This document shows, one piece after another, positions 59,661 to 64,000 of a stretch of 64,000 nucleotides of DNA. The position numbers were made by a program, and so were the translations under genes. Every line of letters begins with the position of its first letter. The first letter of the stretch is position 1. The notes under the pieces are model-generated. The model was not told where the DNA came from, made no database searches, and saw nothing but the letters and a program-made list of their open reading frames with translations. Origin of the DNA: Myxococcales bacterium (lineage in GTDB: Bacteria; Myxococcota_A; Polyangia; Polyangiales; Polyangiaceae); NCBI GenBank assembly GCA_004193285.1, contig SECP01000031.1:34963-98962 (forward strand). The letters are read 5' to 3'.

Positions 59661-61511
59661 TCAGACCTTCAGCGCGTCCCGACGCGACTGGCGGTTGCGC
59701 CAGCGCAGCACGCCGAAGGCGCCGAACAGCAGCGGCATGCCGAGGATGAGGCTCCACTGCACGTTGGCCTGCAGGTTCTTGCGCGCGGCGCGGTACTCCT
59801 CGTCCTTCTTCTTCATCTCTTCTTCGTTGTCCTCGGCCTTGAACTTCGGCTTCGTGACGCTGCTGTAGGTGAGGCTGGGCTCGCCGAGCAGCTTCGCGCT
59901 GGAGGCGACCAGATCCGCGTCGCCCGCCATCCAGTCCAGCGTGTTCTTGAAAGCGATGATCGTGTTGGTGAGGTACTTCGTGTACGGCTGGGCCAAGGCG
60001 AGCAGCTTCGGGTCGCCGCCCACCGCGCCGAACATGGCGAACTGTCCGCCGAGCTCGGGGCCGTTGCCGGCGTACGCGAAGGGGTTGGTGAGGAACAGGC
60101 TGGAGGAGACGACGAGCACGCGCGAGGGGCTCGGCGCGCGCTCTGGTGCCTTCACGTCCTCGGAGGGGCTGCCGGCGAAGGCGCTCTTCAGCTTGCCATC
60201 GGCGTAGGCGGCGAGGACGCGCTGGTCCTGCTTTGCCTTGGGCTTCCACTGGTCGCGGAGCTTCATGTCGATGGTGTCCGAGGTGTCCACGTTCGTGGCC
60301 GGGGTCGAGCGGGCCACCGCTTCCAGCTTCACGTCCGCCGGCTGCTTGTCACGCTTGAGCTCCAAGCTGGAGGGGAAGGGGAAGATCACCTCGTCTAGCC
60401 GGAAGAAGCCGGCGAAGCCGGTGTCCAGCAGCTTGGTCTTCTCGTCCATGCGCGGGTCGTTGATGACGTGGGCGATGCCGGGGTGACGAAGCCAAACCGG
60501 CTGCCCCGTCTGCGTCATCACCTGCACTCGGAACTGCGCGCCGTGGTCGAACACGGCGTCCTTGTTCAGGTGGATGCCGTAGCCGTCCAGCAGCTTCTCG
60601 AGGCCGTGCGTGCTGAGCGAGGCGCTGAGCGAAGCGTCGTTCGGCTTCAGGTTCACCGCCGAGGCGAAGACCGCGAGAGACTTTCCGCCCAGCATCAAGA
60701 ACTCGTCGATCCGGCGGAGCTCCTTTTCGCTGTAGTCCTTCTGCGGCTGGGTGATGATGATGCCCGCCAGGTCCTTGTCGATCGCGCTCGCGCCGTCCTT
60801 CAGGTCGAGGTCCTCCACCTTGTAGAAGGGGAAGGCCTGCTCGAGGATGCCCTTCAAGGTGGGGCCGCCGCCGCCTTGGCCTTGTTTGGCGACCAGGTTC
60901 GCGTCCGTGAGCTTCAGCTCGTCTTTACCGGTGATGACGCCGATGCGGTGCTTGATGTCGTCCGCCTTGTCCCGAATCTCCCGGATCTTGTTGGTGACCC
61001 AGAACTCGAGCCCGTCTCCACCGTTCTGCAGCGGCAGCGCAGGAATGACGGCCTTTTCGCTGCCGTACTTGAACACGAGGCCCAAGTAGCCCTGAGCGAT
61101 CGCGGCTTGGTCCTCGCCGGTCGCGCTCATCTCGCCGAACGGCTGCTCCTGCAGACCGGCTTCTTTCGCCTGGTCGCGCAGCTCGTCCGTATTCGGCTCG
61201 ATGATCGTGAACTTGAACTTGCCCTTGCCCTCCCGCTCGTACTCCTTGAGCAGGTCGGTGAGGTCACGCACGAAGGCGTCCAGCTGCGGCAAGCCCGTCT
61301 TCACGTAGGCGTCGACCTGAATCGGCGTCTTGAGTGAGCCGAGCAGGCGGCCGCTACCCTTGCTGAGCGTGTAACGCTCGTTGCGAGTCGTGTCGATGCG
61401 TGAATACGCCTTGAACGACAGCATGTTGGCCACGACCGCGATCGCCACGATGACGATGAGGTAGAGGCCGGTCTGCGTCGCTGCTTTGCGCTTCTGATCT
61501 TGGGTTGCCAC
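59661..61511 (-). CDS. GldG-like ABC transporter auxiliary protein
   Basis: A 616-residue protein: N-terminal membrane helix (TGLYLIVIVAIAVVANMLSF), then SRIDTTRNERYTLSKGSGRLL and the IQVDAYVKTGLPQ beta strand typical of GldG/ABC auxiliary proteins. Large periplasmic domain (IIITQPQKDYSEKELRRIDEFLMLGGKSLAVF is the clearest core), a charged late region, and a C-terminal helix (WSLILGMPLLFGAFGVLRW). GldG works with GldA and GldF in Flavobacterium gliding; many non-gliders have related sets, so function is not implied. It lies in an operon between the permease and DUF4340 genes, with a three-base gap upstream. Confidence 0.88.
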   Translation of the reverse strand: MATQDQKRKAATQTGLYLIVIVAIAVVANMLSFKAYSRIDTTRNERYTLSKGSGRLLGSLKTPIQVDAYVKTGLPQLDAFVRDLTDLLKEYEREGKGKFKFTIIEPNTDELRDQAKEAGLQEQPFGEMSATGEDQAAIAQGYLGLVFKYGSEKAVIPALPLQNGGDGLEFWVTNKIREIRDKADDIKHRIGVITGKDELKLTDANLVAKQGQGGGGPTLKGILEQAFPFYKVEDLDLKDGASAIDKDLAGIIITQPQKDYSEKELRRIDEFLMLGGKSLAVFASAVNLKPNDASLSASLSTHGLEKLLDGYGIHLNKDAVFDHGAQFRVQVMTQTGQPVWLRHPGIAHVINDPRMDEKTKLLDTGFAGFFRLDEVIFPFPSSLELKRDKQPADVKLEAVARSTPATNVDTSDTIDMKLRDQWKPKAKQDQRVLAAYADGKLKSAFAGSPSEDVKAPERAPSPSRVLVVSSSLFLTNPFAYAGNGPELGGQFAMFGAVGGDPKLLALAQPYTKYLTNTIIAFKNTLDWMAGDADLVASSAKLLGEPSLTYSSVTKPKFKAEDNEEEMKKKDEEYRAARKNLQANVQWSLILGMPLLFGAFGVLRWRNRQSRRDALKV

Positions 61512-61514
61512 GGC

Positions 61515-62249
61515 TCACGCCCACTTTCTGCGCTCGAGCGCACGGAAGGCCACCACCAGGCAAGTGGCCGTTACCGACAGGAAGAACACCACGTCACGCG
61601 TATCGATGAGCCCGCGCCAGAAGCCGGACAGGCGCGTATCGAACGCTACGAAATTCATGAAGTTACCCGGCGCGCCGCCCACATACTGCGCGAAGCGGCC
61701 GAGCAGCCACAGCGCCAGGAGCACGAACACGGTGATGAAAAAGGCGATGGACTGGCTGTCCGTCAGCGAGCTGATGAGCAGACCGATGGCCACCGTCGTG
61801 GCGCAAAACAGCGTCAGGCCCAGGTAGCCCGCGAACACCGGACCGGTGTCGAGCGGTCCCAGATTCCATGGCCATTTGAACATCGCGATCGGATAGATGG
61901 CGGTGGCGAGGACCAGCACCATCACCATCCCGAGGGCGCCCAAGTACTTGCCGAGCACCACGTCGCTGTCCTTCACCGGCAGGGTGATCAGCATCTCTAG
62001 CGTGCCGCTGCGGCGCTCTTCGGCGATGAGGCGCATGGTGATGACCGGCACCACCAGGAATGCCAAGCCATACGGGGATAGCGAGAACACCTGGGAGACG
62101 GACGCGCGGTCCACCTGCCAGAAGCCGCCGCCGACCAAGAAGAAGAACGCTCCGAGCACCAAGAAGCTCAGGCAGATCACGACGTAGGCCAGCGGGGAGT
62201 CGAAGTAGGCGCGAAATTCGCGCTTGGCGATAATCAGCATCGGCGACAT
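61515..62249 (-). CDS. ABC-2-type permease, GldF-like
   Basis: A 244-residue membrane protein with six hydrophobic helices. Family-like FRAYFDSPLAYVVICLSFLV at the start, MRLIAEERRSGTLEMLITLPV in the coupling-helix region, and a late LIDTRDVVFFLSVTATCLVVAF. It would pair with the ATPase upstream and the GldG-like protein downstream (three-base gaps on both sides). Substrate unknown. Co-directional and evenly spaced, so one operon of four genes. Confidence 0.9.
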   Translation of the reverse strand: MSPMLIIAKREFRAYFDSPLAYVVICLSFLVLGAFFFLVGGGFWQVDRASVSQVFSLSPYGLAFLVVPVITMRLIAEERRSGTLEMLITLPVKDSDVVLGKYLGALGMVMVLVLATAIYPIAMFKWPWNLGPLDTGPVFAGYLGLTLFCATTVAIGLLISSLTDSQSIAFFITVFVLLALWLLGRFAQYVGGAPGNFMNFVAFDTRLSGFWRGLIDTRDVVFFLSVTATCLVVAFRALERRKWA

Positions 62250-62252
62250 GGC

Positions 62253-63410
62253 TCAGCCCTTCCCCTGCTCTTTTTGCGCGGGAGCATCGTCGTCATCATC
62301 GTCGTCGTCCTCATCATCATCGTCGTCCTCGTCATCATCGTCGTCCGCGACGGCGCCGCCCTTGACGGCCTTCCGAGGCTCTTCGTCTTCGTCTTCCTCT
62401 TCCCCGTCGTTCCAAGCCTCGCCGCGATCCAGGCGCTCGTCGCCGCGCGTGAGGTCGCGGAACACCGCGTCCAAGCTCTGCGCGTCGCGGCGGAGCTCCA
62501 GCAAGGTCCAGCTCTTGGCGACGATGAGGCGGAAGATCTCCGCGCGCAGATCGCCCTCTTGCGGACCCGAGAGCTCGAACTTGTGGGCGCTCTCGTCCGT
62601 CGGCAGCTCGCGAATCGCGCTGGCGCCGCCGAGCTTCTGGAGCGCTTCGTCTACCTCGCGCGCCGAGGGCGCCTTCGAGCCGGCCTCGGCACGCTTTTCG
62701 TCGATGGTGACGACGTAGCGAACTCGCCCGGTCTTGGCGCGGATCTCGTCGAGCGGCCCGTCCGCGACGACGCGGCCTTTGCTGACGATGATGGCGCGCG
62801 CGCAGGCTTCTTCCACCTCGCTCAGGTTGTGCGTGCTGAGGAGAATCGTGCGGTCTTTGCCGATCTCCTTGATGTACTTGAGCACCTCCGCCTTCTCGTT
62901 CGGGTCGAGGTCGCTCGTTGGCTCGTCCAAAATGAGGATGGGCGGATCGTGAATCAGCGCTTGCCCGAGGCCGACGCGCTGGCGATAGCCGTGCGACAGC
63001 GTCGCGATGTCTTTGCCGAGTGACTGCGCCAGGCCGCAGACCTCGATCACCTTTTTGAGACGCGCCTTGAACTTCGCGTCGTCCAGCCCGCGGATCTGCG
63101 CCGCGAAGTGGAGGTAGTCGTACACGGTCATGTCCGCGTACAGCGGCGCGCGCTGCGGCAAGTAGCCGAGGCTCTGGCGTACGCCCAGCGGATCCTCGAA
63201 TACGTCGAAGCCCTTCACCTTGGCCGTCCCGTTGGTCGGAGAGGTGAAGCAGGTGAGGATGCGCATCGTCGTGGACTTGCCGGCGCCGTTCGGCCCCAAG
63301 AAGCCGACGACCTCGCCCTTCCTCACTTCGAAGCTCACCTTGTCCAGAGCGCGCACTGAGCCGAATCGCTTCGTCAGCCCAGTCGCTTCAATCATCACGT
63401 CGGTAGCCAT
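62253..63410 (-). CDS. ABC transporter ATPase, GldA-like, with acidic tail
   Basis: A 385-residue ATPase. Nucleotide-binding domain (about 8-225): Walker A GPNGAGKST, signature LSHGYRQRVGLGQAL, Walker B ILILDEPTSDLDPN, H-loop STHNLSE. A C-terminal domain (about 230-320) follows, then an Asp/Glu-dominated tail of about 30-40 residues (from about 340) encoded by triplet repeats. The core is GldA-like. GGAGG lies four or five bases before ATG 63410, and a sigma70 promoter lies about 75 bases upstream. First gene of the four-gene operon. The acidic tail is unusual for an ABC ATPase. Confidence 0.92.
   Translation of the reverse strand: MATDVMIEATGLTKRFGSVRALDKVSFEVRKGEVVGFLGPNGAGKSTTMRILTCFTSPTNGTAKVKGFDVFEDPLGVRQSLGYLPQRAPLYADMTVYDYLHFAAQIRGLDDAKFKARLKKVIEVCGLAQSLGKDIATLSHGYRQRVGLGQALIHDPPILILDEPTSDLDPNEKAEVLKYIKEIGKDRTILLSTHNLSEVEEACARAIIVSKGRVVADGPLDEIRAKTGRVRYVVTIDEKRAEAGSKAPSAREVDEALQKLGGASAIRELPTDESAHKFELSGPQEGDLRAEIFRLIVAKSWTLLELRRDAQSLDAVFRDLTRGDERLDRGEAWNDGEEEDEDEEPRKAVKGGAVADDDDDEDDDDDEDDDDDDDDAPAQKEQGKG
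62281..62352. repeat. Triplet-repeat tract encoding acidic tail
   Basis: A run dominated by TCGTCA/TCGTCC-type triplets, read on the minus strand as Asp/Glu codons of the ABC ATPase tail. Such tracts are prone to in-frame length change. Confidence 0.75.
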
Positions 63411-63485
63411 CAGGCCTCCAAAAAAACACGCGAAACACTGCCAAGTGCCCGCGTATTCATGCGTTGCGGGGGTTCGAGCGGCGGC

Positions 63486-63513
63486 ATCCTAGAGAAGTCT
63501 CGATCACTGTCAA
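63486..63513 (-). promoter_or_regulatory. Sigma70-type promoter of GldA/F/G-like operon
   Basis: On the minus strand a perfect TTGACA (63513-63508) is followed after 16 bases by TAGGAT (63491-63486, four of six to TATAAT). Transcription would start near 63478, giving a leader of about 70 bases before ATG 63410. Clear for a high-GC genome; no operator is seen. Confidence 0.7.
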
Positions 63514-63835
63514 CGGTGGGGACTTGGAGGGACCCAAGGAGGAGACCAAACCAGGGCGGAGTTTGAGTGCCGGCCGCCGGCGGGCGGAGATTTTGCTGCC
63601 ACGCGGCGGCTAAAACCGCGGGATTTGCAAGGTATTCCCGCGGGGCCACCCAAACCGCGCCGGCCCGCAAATTGAGCCAGCGGTTCGATGTAGTTTTCCG
63701 TCGCACCCGCATCGCGGGCGCGCAGGCGTGGCAGCGGCCGGCGCTAGCGCGCGCTGCGCATGCTGAGGTGCGGGGCGGGCAAACGCGGCAAACATGGCAA
63801 ACGCGGCAGCCCGCATGCAGTCGCCTCTATAACTG

Positions 63836-63877
63836 GCGCGGACTCTCGAGGGTTTGAGCGCGGACTCTCGCGGGTTT
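63836..63877. repeat. Two-copy 22-base-period direct repeat
   Basis: GCGCGGACTCTCGAGGGTTT (63836-63855) and GCGCGGACTCTCGCGGGTTT (63858-63877) differ at one base. They stand about 100 bases before the gene start at 63976 and could be paired regulator sites. Confidence 0.7.
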
Positions 63878-63945
63878 CCCCCTGACTTAGCGGCAGGCGC
63901 CAGGAGGCGGCGGGGCCTCGCGAAAAAACTCGGGCTCGGGGCGGA

Positions 63946-63991
63946 GTGCCACTTGTGTTCTGGAAGGAGGGGGTTATGGTTGAAGTGGCAC
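63946..63991 (+). promoter_or_regulatory. Hairpin enclosing a ribosome site and start codon
   Basis: GTGCCACTT (63946-63954) and AAGTGGCAC (63983-63991) are a perfect 9-base inverted repeat. The 28-base loop holds GGAAGGAGGGGG and the ATG at 63976. If formed in mRNA it could modulate initiation, though the loop leaves the SD unpaired. Confidence 0.4.
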
Positions 63992-64000
63992 CTCGCCGCC
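63976..64000 (+). CDS. Start of a gene cut by the window end
   Basis: ATG 63976 follows AAGGAGGGGGTT, the best ribosome site in the last kilobase. Only eight codons (MVEVAPRR) are visible, so no family can be given. Supported by the SD and by the lack of other coding in the preceding region. Confidence 0.5.

Larger units (their letters stand above)
63411..63975. other. Non-coding region with promoter and short repeats
   Basis: No convincing gene. It holds the ABC-operon promoter (63486-63513), an 8-base-stem hairpin CCGCGGGA/TCCCGCGG (63616-63643), three 9-base units of GCAAACGCG type (63779-63805), and two 20-base near-copies (63836-63855 and 63858-63877) on a 22-base period. Open frames crossing it are Arg/Ala/Pro-rich and look non-coding. 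Confidence 0.55.

Noticed and set aside
58289..59749. 486-codon open frame on the plus strand
   Set aside because: Antisense to the DUF4340 gene; low-complexity His/Val/Leu-rich product with no family.

Overview
The window looks like chromosome of a high-GC, Gram-negative myxobacterium, probably of the Sorangium/Polyangium side (Polyangia). The grounds are a Hanks-type Ser/Thr kinase next to a PEGA protein, sulfatase-modifying-factor-like lipoproteins and an FHA-AAA+ regulator, many Cys-rich or low-complexity lipoproteins, and long multi-domain fusions. Genes are densely packed, often with 4-base ATGA/GTGA start-stop overlaps. I see no tRNA, rRNA, CRISPR array, insertion sequence or phage gene. 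Species-level placement cannot be made from this sequence alone.

Layout. 0-7.3 kb: the end of a response regulator, a TerC/Alx membrane protein divergent from an NhaR-type LysR regulator, two secreted lipoproteins, an operon of a CPBP membrane protease with two exported alpha/beta hydrolases, and DoxX. 7.5-16.2 kb: a signalling block with a Cys-rich lipoprotein, a transmembrane Ser/Thr kinase, a TPR-PEGA protein, two FGE-fold lipoproteins, an FHA-AAA+ regulator lacking the GAFTGA loop, and a LuxR-type regulator. 16.3-20.8 kb: an alpha/beta hydrolase with an unusual C-terminal extension, a glycosyltransferase-TPR-methyltransferase fusion, and a hemerythrin-like protein.

20.8-39.1 kb: a group-2-like, ABC-transporter-dependent capsule locus. 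On the minus strand, from upstream to downstream, it holds a 1720-residue methyltransferase/coiled-coil/glycosyltransferase giant, a deacetylase-methyltransferase fusion, a small lipoprotein, then kpsM, kpsT, kpsE, kpsD, kdsB, kpsC and kpsS. A GT2 glycosyltransferase reads away from it, and kdsA lies tail-to-tail with that gene. KdsA and KdsB would make and activate Kdo, KpsC and KpsS would build the poly-Kdo linker on lipid, the fusion proteins would build and trim the polymer, and KpsMTED would export it. The coiled coil in the giant invites comparison with chain-length rulers such as WbdD.

39.5-63.4 kb: mostly housekeeping and envelope genes. They include MgtC, an orphan MazF-like toxin, a 3D-domain lipoprotein, a truncated haemoglobin, a double pseudo-receiver/TPR protein, inositol monophosphatase, a YchJ-like SEC-C protein, mpl, metF, a degenerate L,D-transpeptidase, an XRE regulator, prmC, phosphohexomutase, pilD, glutaredoxin, a ClpB-like chaperone whose first ATPase site is broken, and a GldA/F/G-DUF4340-like ABC operon. 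That operon has a readable sigma70 promoter and an intrinsic terminator. The last ~560 bases are non-coding with small repeats, ahead of a gene starting at 63976.
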